Origin: an uncultured Alsobacter sp. | GTDB lineage: Bacteria; Pseudomonadota; Alphaproteobacteria; Rhizobiales; Beijerinckiaceae | Assembly: GCF_945952055.1 (NCBI RefSeq) | Contig: NZ_CAMFHB010000012.1 | Coordinates: 62,001-126,000, forward strand | Length of the DNA: 64,000 bases | Direction of reading: 5' to 3' | Part shown: in pieces, positions 19,297 to 29,983 of the stretch | How positions within the stretch are numbered: position 1 is the first letter of the stretch | How the letters are laid out: each line of letters opens with the position of its first letter | Notes under the pieces: generated by a model | What the model was told of the DNA's origin: nothing | The model's database searches: none | What the model saw: the letters and a program-made list of their open reading frames with translations, nothing else | Translations under genes and position numbers: made by a program

Positions 19297-20301
19297 ATGG
19301 AAACCGATCTCGCCTTCGTCTGGGCCGCCCTCATCGCCTTCGCCGTGCTGGCCTACGTCGTCCTCGACGGTTTCGACCTCGGCGTCGGGATCCTGTTCCC
19401 CTTCGTCGAGGAGGAGGCGCAGCGCGACGACATGATGAACTCGGTCGCGCCCGTGTGGGACGGCAACGAGACCTGGCTGGTGCTGGGCGGCGGCGGGCTC
19501 CTGGCCGTGTTCCCGCTCGCCTACGCGGTGATCCTGCCGGCCCTGTACGTGCCGATCATCGTCATGCTGCTGGGGCTGATCTTCCGCGGCGTCGCCTTCG
19601 AGTTCCGCTGGCGCACCCGCCGCGGCCAGTTCCTCTGGGACTGGGCCTTCGCGGGTGGCTCCACGCTGGCCGCCTTCGCGCAGGGCATCGCCCTGGGTGC
19701 GCTGGTGCAGGGCATTCCGGTCCGCGGTCGCGCCTATGCGGGCGGATGGTGGGACTGGCTGACGCCGTTCAGCGTGCTCACCGGGGTCGCGCTCGTGGTC
19801 GGCTTCGCGCTGCTGGGCGCCACCTGGCTGGTCTTCAAGACGGAGGGCCCGTTGCAGGACAAGGCCTACCGCTTCGCTCGCCTCACGGGCGTCGGGACGC
19901 TGCTGGCCATCGCCGCCGTGAGCCTGTGGACGCCCTTCCTGAACCCGGCCTTCATGCACCGGTGGTTTGCCTGGCCGCAGGCCGTGTTCACCTTTCCGGT
20001 GCCGCTGCTGGTGGCGGCCGCGGCGTTCGTCCTGCTGCGATCGCTCGCGACCAGGCGCGAACTCGCGCCCTTCCTGGCGGCGCTGGCGTTGTTCGTCCTG
20101 TCCTATGCGGGGCTGGGCATCAGCTTCTATCCCTACATCGTCCCCACCTCGGTCACGATCTGGGAGGCGGCCGCGCCGCCGGAGAGCCTCGCCTTCCTGC
20201 TGACCGGCGCCGCCGTGCTGATCCCGCTCATCCTGGCCTACACCGCCTATTCCTACTGGGTGTTCCGCGGCAAGGTGCATGTCGGCGGGGGCTATCATTA
20301 G
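19297..20301 (+). CDS. cydB: Cytochrome bd-type ubiquinol oxidase subunit II
   Basis: A 334-residue, eight- to nine-helix partner of CydA. The N-terminus has the family signature LDGFDLGVGILFPF, then NSVAPVWDGNETWLVLGGG, where the conserved WDGNETWL is intact. Together with subunit I it forms the quinol oxidase in the inner membrane. AAGGGG lies before ATG 19297, and the spacing to cydA shows one transcript. The stop codon lies inside the overlapping 46-codon gene that follows. Confidence 0.95.
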   Translation: METDLAFVWAALIAFAVLAYVVLDGFDLGVGILFPFVEEEAQRDDMMNSVAPVWDGNETWLVLGGGGLLAVFPLAYAVILPALYVPIIVMLLGLIFRGVAFEFRWRTRRGQFLWDWAFAGGSTLAAFAQGIALGALVQGIPVRGRAYAGGWWDWLTPFSVLTGVALVVGFALLGATWLVFKTEGPLQDKAYRFARLTGVGTLLAIAAVSLWTPFLNPAFMHRWFAWPQAVFTFPVPLLVAAAAFVLLRSLATRRELAPFLAALALFVLSYAGLGISFYPYIVPTSVTIWEAAAPPESLAFLLTGAAVLIPLILAYTAYSYWVFRGKVHVGGGYH

Positions 20302-20419
20302 GCCTTCCGCGCCCGGCCCCTGGTGGAAGCGCGTGGCCTGGTTCGTCGGCCTGTGGGCGGCCAGCGTCGCGGCCCTCGGCGTCGTCGGCCTGCTGATCCG
20401 CACCGCTTTGCGGCTCTGA
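20279..20419 (+). CDS. DUF2474-like small subunit of bd-type oxidase (CydX-like)
   Basis: A 46-residue gene overlapping the end of cydB by 23 bases in another frame. The product reads PGPWWKRVAWFVGLWAASV then a hydrophobic run to LLIRTALRL, giving one membrane helix with a Trp-rich entry. The PWWKR start and single helix fit DUF2474, the small protein following cioB genes and analogous to CydX/CydS. AAGG lies close before ATG 20279. It probably packs against CydA and stabilises the haem cofactors. It is short enough to be missed by automatic gene calling. Confidence 0.82.
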   Translation: MSAGAIIRPSAPGPWWKRVAWFVGLWAASVAALGVVGLLIRTALRL

Positions 20420-20480
20420 TTGCGCTTGTCCGGCCACTTGCGGATTGATCGCGCGGCCCGGCTGTGGTTACGTCGCGCCC

Positions 20481-20540
20481 ATGCGAGTTCGGACCATCCT
20501 CTGGGATCTGACCCTTCGACTTAGCCGCCCGGCGCTCTGA
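20481..20540 (+). CDS. Possible leucine leader peptide upstream of leuA
   Basis: A 19-codon frame in the leuA leader reads MRVRTILWDLTLRLSRPAL. Five of its last 13 codons are Leu. It lies 90 bases before leuA and its stop codon falls inside a strong hairpin, which is the arrangement of attenuator leader peptides. Against it: the Leu codons are not consecutive, there is no obvious ribosome site, and no T-run follows the hairpin. Hypothesis only. Confidence 0.4.
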   Translation: MRVRTILWDLTLRLSRPAL

Positions 20541-20548
20541 GCGCCGGG
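20528..20548 (+). terminator. Hairpin in leuA leader (attenuator or cyd terminator)
   Basis: A perfect 9-bp stem, CCCGGCGCT and AGCGCCGGG with a CTG loop, overlaps the stop codon of the possible leader peptide. It could be the end of the cyd operon or part of leuA attenuation. There is no T-run, so simple intrinsic termination is doubtful. Confidence 0.45.
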
Positions 20549-20602
20549 GTTCAAGGCTTGTCCATCGCATTGCGGCTCGTCGGGCGCCTCTCGCCGACCT
20601 GA

Positions 20603-22306
<1,704 letters not shown>

Positions 22307-22329
22307 GCACCCTCTGCTCTCTCTGAGCC

Positions 22330-22414
22330 GTCATGCCCGGGCTTGGCCCGGGCATCGACGACTCTGCCGGGGCCATCCGCAGTCGTGGATGGCCGGGCCA
22401 AGCCCGGCCAGGAC
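22330..22414. repeat. Family A intergenic palindrome, copy 2
   Basis: Arms GCCCGGGCTTGGCCCGGGC and GGCCGGGCCAAGCCCGGCC flank a centre with CGACGACT and AGTCGTGG. It follows the leuA stop codon by 24 bases and separates it from a convergent gene, so it may also act as a terminator. Confidence 0.92.
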
Positions 22415-22440
22415 GCGGAGAGGGAGTGCAAACCGATGTC

Positions 22441-23259
22441 TCACACGAAGGCCATCACGCGGCCGGGACCGCCGCTGCTGCCTTTGAACTTCGGCGCGCC
22501 GGCGACCAGCGTGGCTCCCGTCGGCGGAAGGGCCGCCAGGTTGGCCACGGCCTCGATGCCATAGCGCCCCGAGCCGAGCCAGGCGTAGTGGACGGCGAAG
22601 TCCTTTGACGGCCCGTGGTCGAGCGACAGCGTGTCGACCGCGATGCCCGCGACGTTGCGCTCCTTGGCGAGGAAGTCGATGGCCTCCAGGTGGAAGCCGG
22701 GGAAATGCAGCGTCTTGGCGGCGTCCTCGCCGCGGAACTTCGCCGTTCCCAGATGCGCATCCCATCCCGACAGCATCGCGACGCAGGCCCCGTCCGGGAT
22801 GCGGCCGTTCTTCGCTTCGAAGGCCTTCAGGTCGTCCGGCGTGACGCGGTAGTCCGCGTCGGCGGCGGCCTTGGACCTGACGTCCACCACCGCGATCGGG
22901 CACACGAGCTTGTCGAGAGGGATCTGGTCGACGCTCTGGCCGTCCGCGCTGAAGTGAAACGGGGCGTCGAAATGCGTCCCGGCGTGCTCGCCGTAGCTGA
23001 GGTTGTAGAGGTTGAACTTGTCCTTGGCCCAGCTGAAGGCCATCTCGCGCGCATAGGCCGGCGTCCCGAAATAGGTCGGGAAGTCGGGCGTCAGCGTGTG
23101 CGTCAGATCCACGACCTGGCGGTATCGCAGGGTCCGCTCCTGCGCGTCGGCGCCCGACGGCGCCACGGCCGCGGCGGCCGCCCCCGCGGCGGCGATCCTG
23201 AAGAAGGACCTGCGGTCCATGCGGGCCTTCACGCTCTCGATCACGCAGACGTGGCACAT
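22441..23259 (-). CDS. Tat-exported cyclase/kynurenine formamidase-family hydrolase
   Basis: A 272-residue protein with a twin-arginine leader, MDRRSFFRIAAAGAAAAAV, from residue 14 on, ending near ADAQ. The mature part carries the cyclase-family metal motif HAGTHFDAPFHF and a later D-H pair (TLSLDHG). Members hydrolyse amides or lactones using Zn or Mn. Export as a folded metalloenzyme to the periplasm is the unusual point. ATG 23259 has GGGAG upstream; an internal Met at residue 14 is an alternative. Divergent from the TIM-barrel gene. Substrate unknown. Confidence 0.88.
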   Translation of the reverse strand: MCHVCVIESVKARMDRRSFFRIAAAGAAAAAVAPSGADAQERTLRYRQVVDLTHTLTPDFPTYFGTPAYAREMAFSWAKDKFNLYNLSYGEHAGTHFDAPFHFSADGQSVDQIPLDKLVCPIAVVDVRSKAAADADYRVTPDDLKAFEAKNGRIPDGACVAMLSGWDAHLGTAKFRGEDAAKTLHFPGFHLEAIDFLAKERNVAGIAVDTLSLDHGPSKDFAVHYAWLGSGRYGIEAVANLAALPPTGATLVAGAPKFKGSSGGPGRVMAFV

Positions 23260-23412
23260 GGCGATTTGCTCCCTCGCTTTTCTCCCCGAGCATCCATTCT
23301 CGGTGGTGCAGGCGTCGTCTGTCGAGCGGAAGTCGAAGGTCCCGCCGGGGCATGTTGTCTGGGCGGCGGCCTTGCTGCACTGTCGCGTGGTCCATTCCAG
23401 CGGGAGACGCCC

Positions 23413-24258
23413 ATGTCCCTGTCCGACGTCTCCGCGCGGGGGCCATCCTTCGGCCTGTCGCCGCTCGGTTTTCTCGATCTGCCCCCTCCCGACCTGATCC
23501 GCGTGGCGGCGCAGGCGGGGTTCGCCGCCGTGGGCCTGCGGACCGCGCCGGCCGTTCCCGGCGGTGCCGCCTACGCGCTCGAGGACGATCCGGCCCTCCT
23601 GCGGGCCACGGCCGATGCCGCGGCGGCCTGGGGCCTGCGCATCCGCACCATCGAGATGATCAGCCTGTCGCGCGAGACGACGGCGGCGGCGCTGCGCCCC
23701 GTGTTCGAGGCCGGCGCCCGCATCGGCGCGACGCGGGTGCTGTGCACCGGCAACGATACCGACCTCGCCGCGGTGAGCGAGGCCTTCGCCGTCGCGTGCG
23801 GGGCCGCGGCGGAGTTCGGCCTCGGCGTCGACCTGGAGTTCATGCGCTTCCGCTCCGTGCAGACGCTGGAGCAGGCGGTCGAGGTGGTGCGGCGGGCCGG
23901 GATGCCCAACGGTGCCATCGTGCTCGACTGTCTTCACCTGATCCGCTCGGGCGGGACGGCCGCCCAGGTCGCGGCTCTTCCGAGGGGCGCCATCGGCAAT
24001 CTGCAGGTGTGCGACGCCCCCGCCGCTTCGCCGCCGCCCGAGGGGCTCGCGACGGAGGCCCGGGAGAACCGGCTTCCGCCCGGGGAGGGAGACCTGCCCC
24101 TCGCGGACATCCTGCGCGCGGCCGGGCCGGTCGATGCCGTCGATGCGGAGGTGCCGCTGGGCGCGGCCTTCTCCCACCTCGATGCGCTCGGCAAGGCCCG
24201 CGTCGTCCACGCGGCGACCGCGCGCGTGCTCGGCGGCCTCGCCTGGAAGAGGGCCTGA
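23413..24258 (+). CDS. Sugar phosphate isomerase/epimerase-family TIM-barrel protein
   Basis: A 281-residue protein of the AP-endonuclease-2-like (xylose isomerase-like) barrel. Its barrel strands carry EMISLS, VLCTGNDTD, VDLEFMRF and IVLDCLHL, giving acidic and His residues expected to bind a divalent metal (E in LEFM, D and H in LDCLH). Members isomerise or epimerise sugars or inositol derivatives. GGGAG precedes the ATG. It is followed by a TctC-type binding protein, so it may act on an imported acid or polyol. Confidence 0.82.
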   Translation: MSLSDVSARGPSFGLSPLGFLDLPPPDLIRVAAQAGFAAVGLRTAPAVPGGAAYALEDDPALLRATADAAAAWGLRIRTIEMISLSRETTAAALRPVFEAGARIGATRVLCTGNDTDLAAVSEAFAVACGAAAEFGLGVDLEFMRFRSVQTLEQAVEVVRRAGMPNGAIVLDCLHLIRSGGTAAQVAALPRGAIGNLQVCDAPAASPPPEGLATEARENRLPPGEGDLPLADILRAAGPVDAVDAEVPLGAAFSHLDALGKARVVHAATARVLGGLAWKRA

Positions 24259-24346
24259 CCGCACGGCCGGTCTTGCCGGCCCCGCGGCGATCCGCAATCA
24301 TCCCGCCGCGAACCAGAGAGTTGCGTCGAAGGACAGGGAGGACACC

Positions 24347-25336
24347 ATGGGACTGAACCGTCGCGCCGTGCTGGCGGGGCTCGGAGCTTCGTCGTTGGCA
24401 TTGACCGGGCGCGCGCGGGCGCAGGCCCCCTGGGCGCCGTCACGCCCCATCCGGCTTGTGGTGGCCTATCCGGCGGGCGGGCCGACCGACGTGATCGCCC
24501 GCATCGTCGCGCAGGATCTCTCGACGGTGCTCGGGCAGAACGTCATCGTCGAGAACGTCGGCGGCGCCGCCGGTGCGCTCGGTACGCGTCAGGTGGCCCG
24601 CGCCGAACCGGACGGCCACGTCATCACGTTCGGCAACAACCAGACGCATGGCAACAATATGTTCATGCTGAAGGAGCCCGGCTACGACGCGGTGAAGGAC
24701 TTCGCGCCGCTGGCCGGCGTCGGCGCCTTCGAGCACGTGTTCGTGGTTCGCAAGGACCTGCCGGCGGCGAGCATCGGCGAGGTCATCAAGCTCGCGAAGG
24801 ACAAGCCCGGCGAGCTCAACTACGGCTCGACGGGAATCGGGTCGGGTTCGCACCTGTCCACCGAGCTGTTCATGGCCCGCACGGGCATCAAGATGACCCA
24901 CGTGCCTTACCGGGGCGCCGCGCAGCTCGTGCAGGACATGATCGGCGGCCGCATCGACATCGCCAACTCGACGCTGCCCAGCGTCATCGCGCAGGTGCAG
25001 GACAAGGCCCTGCGCGGCGTCGCCATCGGCAGCCCCAAGCGCAATGCCAAGCTTCCCGACGTCCCGACGCTGTCCGAGCAGGGCATCACGGGCGCCGACG
25101 CCTCCTCGTGGACCGGCTTCTTCGCGCCCGCCGCCACCCCGAAGCCCGCCCAGGACCGCCTCTCGCGGGAGATCATGGCCAGCCTGCGCAAGCCCGACGT
25201 GGTGTCCGCCATCGAGAAGCTCGGCTTCACCATCGACATCCGCGACCCGGAGGCCTTCCGGCCCTACCAGATCAAGGAGATCGAGGTGTGGACCAACATC
25301 GCCAAGGCCGCCGGGATCAAGCCCGAGGAGGGGTGA
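24347..25336 (+). CDS. Bug/TctC-family tripartite transporter binding protein
   Basis: A 329-residue periplasmic binding protein. The leader MGLNRRAVLAGLGASSLALT has a twin-Arg pair and ends near RARAQA. The mature start RPIRLVVAYPAGGPTDVIAR is the standard Bug-family ligand-loop signature, and THVPYRGAAQLVQDMIGG follows. It binds a carboxylate ligand for a TctAB-type permease. No tctA or tctB gene is nearby, which is common for this large family. GGGAGG precedes ATG 24347. Ligand unknown. Confidence 0.92.
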   Translation: MGLNRRAVLAGLGASSLALTGRARAQAPWAPSRPIRLVVAYPAGGPTDVIARIVAQDLSTVLGQNVIVENVGGAAGALGTRQVARAEPDGHVITFGNNQTHGNNMFMLKEPGYDAVKDFAPLAGVGAFEHVFVVRKDLPAASIGEVIKLAKDKPGELNYGSTGIGSGSHLSTELFMARTGIKMTHVPYRGAAQLVQDMIGGRIDIANSTLPSVIAQVQDKALRGVAIGSPKRNAKLPDVPTLSEQGITGADASSWTGFFAPAATPKPAQDRLSREIMASLRKPDVVSAIEKLGFTIDIRDPEAFRPYQIKEIEVWTNIAKAAGIKPEEG

Positions 25337-25369
25337 GAGTAGGTTCCTTGTTCCGACCGCCCCCACCCC

Positions 25370-25482
25370 CCTCATCCTGAGCCATGGCCCGGAGGGCCAT
25401 GAGTCGAAGGACGCAGGAAGGAGCAGCTGCCGGCACCCTGCGTCCTTCGACTCGGCCGCGCTGCGGCCGGCTCAGGATGAGG
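25370..25482. repeat. Family B intergenic palindrome, copy 1
   Basis: Outer arms CCTCATCCTGAGCC and GGCTCAGGATGAGG enclose two inner inverted units: GGCCCGGAGGGCC and the pair GAGTCGAAGGACGCAG/CTGCGTCCTTCGACTC. A close second copy is at 60015. This copy lies between convergent genes. Confidence 0.92.
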
Positions 25483-25497
25483 GCCGTTTGTATTTCG

Positions 25498-26520
25498 TCA
25501 GGGCTTCCTGGCAATCGCGACGGCCCTGTTCCCCAGGTGCAGGCGCATGACGATGTCCTGGTTGTGGTTGCCGAAGCCGCGGCCGAAAATGTTGACGCCG
25601 CCAGGGCGTCCCACCGCCTCGTCGATGCCGATGCGCAGGCGGATCGAGTGGTGTTCGGAGAGCTTGAGGTCGGTGGTGGTGACGTCGCTGATCTTCTGGT
25701 CGCCGAGGAACGTGCCTTGCGGGCCGATCCGCCAGCTCGTCAGGATCCCGTACTGCGAGCCTTCGAGCTTCCACCATTTCGGGGTGAACTTGCCGCGCTG
25801 GTCGCCGTAGTCGCCGGGCGAGGTCCAGGTCCCGACCTTCACTTCGTTCACCCAGAGGCTGATGTCGGACGGCCAATTGGTGTTCGTGCCGGGCACCTCG
25901 GACGAGAGTTCCATCTCGAACTCCAGCGTCTCGACAGGCGCGCCGACGACCTTGGCGTTGTTGGGGAACTTGTACTCGACGTAGCCGCGGCCGAACCAGA
26001 TCAGCGCCGCCTGCACGCGGGCCGGGTCCAGGAACAGGTCCGGCACGTCGAGGACGCCGATGATGTTCTCCCGCGAGCACAGGCCGCAGGGGGCCGCGAC
26101 GTTGTAGCTCGTGTAGAGGCCGAGCGGCATCTCGACCTCGATGACGTTCTTCTCCCGGCTGGTCTCCTCGGGATCGAGGCGGACGACGATCTCGTCGAAG
26201 CGTGCGGCGCAGATCTTCTGCTGGCCCTTGCTCGCCTTGCCGAGCGTCGTCTCGATGAGCTCGGCCTCCTCCAGGATCTGGATGTTGCTGGCGATCGTCG
26301 ACTGCGGCAGATCCAGCGCCTCGGCGATGCTGTTGACGTTCAGTGGTCCATGCCGGCGCAACAGTCGCAGGATGCGAAGCCGGACCGGGGAGGCGAGACC
26401 CCGCAGGACCCCGAACTGCCGCTCGGGATCCACCACGAGGAAGGACCGGACGCCATCTGCCGTCTCGGCCTTCCGGCGGGTCGGCGCCTTGGCGCCGCCC
26501 GGCTTGCTTCGATCGAGCAT
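25498..26520 (-). CDS. ArsR-type HTH regulator with large C-terminal beta-rich domain
   Basis: A 340-residue protein. Residues about 30-105 form a winged helix of ArsR type (LASPVRLRILRLL, then the recognition region LPQSTIASNIQILEEAELI). The remaining 225 residues are unlike ArsR proteins: a beta-rich domain with a CGLC motif near 145 and a Trp/Gly-rich stretch (SLWVNEVKVGTWTSPGDYG). This resembles a carbohydrate-binding beta sandwich, which is inference. It lies 22 bases after the arabinofuranosidase gene as the last gene of the operon, so it most likely senses a sugar and represses the operon. Confidence 0.85.
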   Translation of the reverse strand: MLDRSKPGGAKAPTRRKAETADGVRSFLVVDPERQFGVLRGLASPVRLRILRLLRRHGPLNVNSIAEALDLPQSTIASNIQILEEAELIETTLGKASKGQQKICAARFDEIVVRLDPEETSREKNVIEVEMPLGLYTSYNVAAPCGLCSRENIIGVLDVPDLFLDPARVQAALIWFGRGYVEYKFPNNAKVVGAPVETLEFEMELSSEVPGTNTNWPSDISLWVNEVKVGTWTSPGDYGDQRGKFTPKWWKLEGSQYGILTSWRIGPQGTFLGDQKISDVTTTDLKLSEHHSIRLRIGIDEAVGRPGGVNIFGRGFGNHNQDIVMRLHLGNRAVAIARKP

Positions 26521-26542
26521 CGCGTCCCTCGGTGCGCGGTTC

Positions 26543-28087
26543 TCAGGCCGCGCTCAGCTTGACCACGGTCCATGAGGCAGGCTTCAGGCGAGCCTTCACC
26601 GTGCCACCATCCACGCTGACGTCCCGCAGGTCCACGGGGCTGACCTGGTTGGGGCGGTCCTTGGTGTTGATGGCCTTGAGGTCGTCGTGTCGCAGCTCGG
26701 TGGCTTCCGTCACCTTCAGGCGGCCGAAGTTGCGGACGTCGATGGTGACGTCGGCCTCCTGCGACAGGTCGCGGTTCAGCAGGAACAGCGCCAGGCCACC
26801 GGCATCGTCCGCCACCGCCGAGACCTTGAGGTAGGGCGTCTCGGGGACTGGGAAGTAGAGGTCCTGCGTGCCACGCGGGTCGTAGTAGCTGGCCGAGTAG
26901 GTCTCGGATTCGACGCGGGTGCGCAGCACCTCGCCGCGGCCGAGCCGGCTCATCTGGGCGAACGGCCAGAAGATCGTCTGGCGCCAGGCCGGTCCGCCGG
27001 TCTCGGTCATGATCGGGGCGATGACGTTGACGAGCTGGGCGAGGCAGGCCGCCTTCACGCGGTCGGCGTGGTTCAGCAGCGAGATGACGGCGCCGCCGAA
27101 GGCGAGCGCGTCCTCCATGTTGTAGATTTCCTCGAGGATCGGCGGGGCCACCGGCCAGCCTTCCTTGACGCGGTCGGCGCGCTTGCGACGCGTGCGGTAC
27201 CAGACGTTCCACTCGTCGAAGCTCAGCATGATGCGCTTGGGCGAGCGGCGCCGGGCGGCCACGCCGTCGGCGATGGCGACCACCTCCTCGATGAACATGT
27301 CCATGATGTCGGGCGAGGCGAGGAAGCCCGCCGTGTCTTCGGCATAGTTGTTCAGGTAGGTGTGCAGGGAGATGTACTCGGCGTGCTCGAAGGTGTGCTC
27401 GAGGACCTCGTCCTCCCAGCGCCCGAAGGTCGGCATGTTGCGCCCGGACGAGCCGCAGGCGGCGAGCTCGATGGTCGGGTCGATCCAGCGCATCATCTTG
27501 GCCGCTTCCTTGGCGACCAGGCCGTACTGCGTGGCCGTCTTGTATTCCATCTGCCAGGGGCCATCCATCTCGTTGCCCAGGCACCAGAACTTGATGCCGT
27601 GCGGCTGCTCCCAGCCGTGCTGGCGGCGCAGGTCCGACCAGTAGGTGCCGCCGGGATGGTTGCAGTACTCGACGAGGTTGCGCGCCGCGTCGCCGGCCCG
27701 CGTCCCGAGGTTCACCGCCAGCATCGGCTCGATGTTGGCCGCCTTGCACCAGTCGACGAATTCGTTGGTGCCGAAGGTGTTCGGCTCGGTCGTGAACCAG
27801 GCGAGGTCGAGCTTGCGCGGGCGCTGCTCCATCGGGCCGACGCCGTCCTCCCAGTTGTAGCCCGAGACGAAGTTGCCGCCGGGATAGCGCATAATCGTGG
27901 GGCCGAGCTCGCGCACGAGCTCGAGCACGTCGCCGCGGAATCCCTTCTCGTCGGCCGTGGGGTGGCCCGGCTCGTAGATGCCGCCGTAGACGCAGCGGCC
28001 CAGGTGCTCGACGAAGGCGCCGAACAGGCGGGGATCGGTGCGGCCAATCGCGAAGTCGCGATCCAGCATGACGGAAGCTTTTCTCAT
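26543..28087 (-). CDS. Alpha-L-arabinofuranosidase, GH51
   Basis: A 514-residue glycoside hydrolase that removes terminal arabinofuranosyl residues. The acid/base is E173 in CLGNEMDGP and the nucleophile E292 in LSFDEWNVWY; MRYPGGNF is also a GH51 signature. There is no signal peptide, so it works in the cytoplasm on imported oligosaccharides. The ATG at 28087 has GGAGAG upstream and matches the family N-terminus. It follows five ABC importer genes and precedes the ArsR-type regulator, forming one salvage operon. Confidence 0.94.
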   Translation of the reverse strand: MRKASVMLDRDFAIGRTDPRLFGAFVEHLGRCVYGGIYEPGHPTADEKGFRGDVLELVRELGPTIMRYPGGNFVSGYNWEDGVGPMEQRPRKLDLAWFTTEPNTFGTNEFVDWCKAANIEPMLAVNLGTRAGDAARNLVEYCNHPGGTYWSDLRRQHGWEQPHGIKFWCLGNEMDGPWQMEYKTATQYGLVAKEAAKMMRWIDPTIELAACGSSGRNMPTFGRWEDEVLEHTFEHAEYISLHTYLNNYAEDTAGFLASPDIMDMFIEEVVAIADGVAARRRSPKRIMLSFDEWNVWYRTRRKRADRVKEGWPVAPPILEEIYNMEDALAFGGAVISLLNHADRVKAACLAQLVNVIAPIMTETGGPAWRQTIFWPFAQMSRLGRGEVLRTRVESETYSASYYDPRGTQDLYFPVPETPYLKVSAVADDAGGLALFLLNRDLSQEADVTIDVRNFGRLKVTEATELRHDDLKAINTKDRPNQVSPVDLRDVSVDGGTVKARLKPASWTVVKLSAA

Positions 28088-28109
28088 GGCTCTCTCCGGC
28101 GAACGGGTC

Positions 28110-28942
<833 letters not shown>

Positions 28943-28946
<4 letters not shown>

Positions 28947-29983
28947 AGGGCACGCTCCCCGCTGACGGCATGGCAGGCGACCCGGTGCCCCGGCTCCTCT
29001 TCCACCATCTTCGGCACCGCCGTGCGGCAGACGTCCATCGCCAGCGGGCAGCGCGGGTGGAAGCGGCAGCCGGGCGGAGGGTCGGCGAGGCTCGGCGGGC
29101 TGCCCTCCAGGGCCTTGCGCGGCGTGTCGTCGCCGATGCGGGGCAGGCTGGCGATCAGGTGACGGGTGTAGGGGTGCAGGGGACGCTCGAACAGCGTTCG
29201 CGTCGGTCCTTCCTCGGCGAGCCGCCCCGCATACATGATCCCCAGCCGGTCGGTGAGGTGGGCATGCACGCCCATGTCGTGCGTCACGAACAGCACCGAG
29301 GACCGCATCTCGCGCTGCACCGAGCGCAGCATGCCGAGCACGTCCTTCTGGACGAGCACGTCGAGCGCCGTCGTGGGTTCGTCGGCGATGATGAACTCCG
29401 GCCGGCAGATCGTGGCGAGCGCGATGGTGACGCGCTGGCGCATGCCGCCGGACAGTTCGTGCGGATAGGCCTGCAGCACGGAGGGATCGAGCCGCAGGCG
29501 GCCCAGATGCTCGACCACCTTCTCCTGGAACACGGGGCCCGGCCCGCCCATGTGGCGCGCGGCGAAATCCTTGAAGGTGCCGCCCACCTTGCGCAGCGGG
29601 TTCAGGACGTTCATCGACCCCTGCATGATGTAGGAGAGGTGCCGCCAGCGGATGCGGGCCACCTCCTGCGGCGGGGCGCGGTGCAGGGCGTCGTAGCCCG
29701 GCAGGAACGAGAAGCGGACGCTGCCGCCCACCATCTCGAGGGGAGGCTTCACCAGCCCGGCGACGGTCTTGATCAGCGTCGTCTTGCCCGAACTGGACTC
29801 GCCCGCCAGCCCGTAGGTCTCGTCGCGACGGATGTCGAAGGTGACGCCGTCGACGGCCTTCACCTCGCGGTTCACGCCGAAATAGCGCGTCCGGAAATGC
29901 GCCTGGAGGTCGCGGACCTGCAGCACGGGGCCTGCCCGCTCCGTGGATGGCACGCCCTCCGGCCGTGTGGGAGAGGCGCTCAC
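28943..29983 (-). CDS. Oligosaccharide/peptide-type ABC transporter ATPase (DppD-like)
   Basis: A 346-residue ABC ATPase with Walker A GESSSGKTT, signature LSGGMRQRVTIALA, Walker B IIADEPTTALD, and the oligopeptide-type C-terminal motif PPGCRFHPRCPLAMDVC. The third Walker A variable residue is Ser where Gly is usual; the key GK-T is intact. The start is GTG 29983 with GGAGGGGG upstream, overlapping the permease stop as GTGA. Works as a pair with the next ATPase. Confidence 0.92.

Noticed and set aside
18394-20301. A 635-codon frame that would extend cydB upstream
   Set aside because: The upstream part is a wrong-frame reading of cydA; cydB has its own AAGGGG and ATG at 19297.
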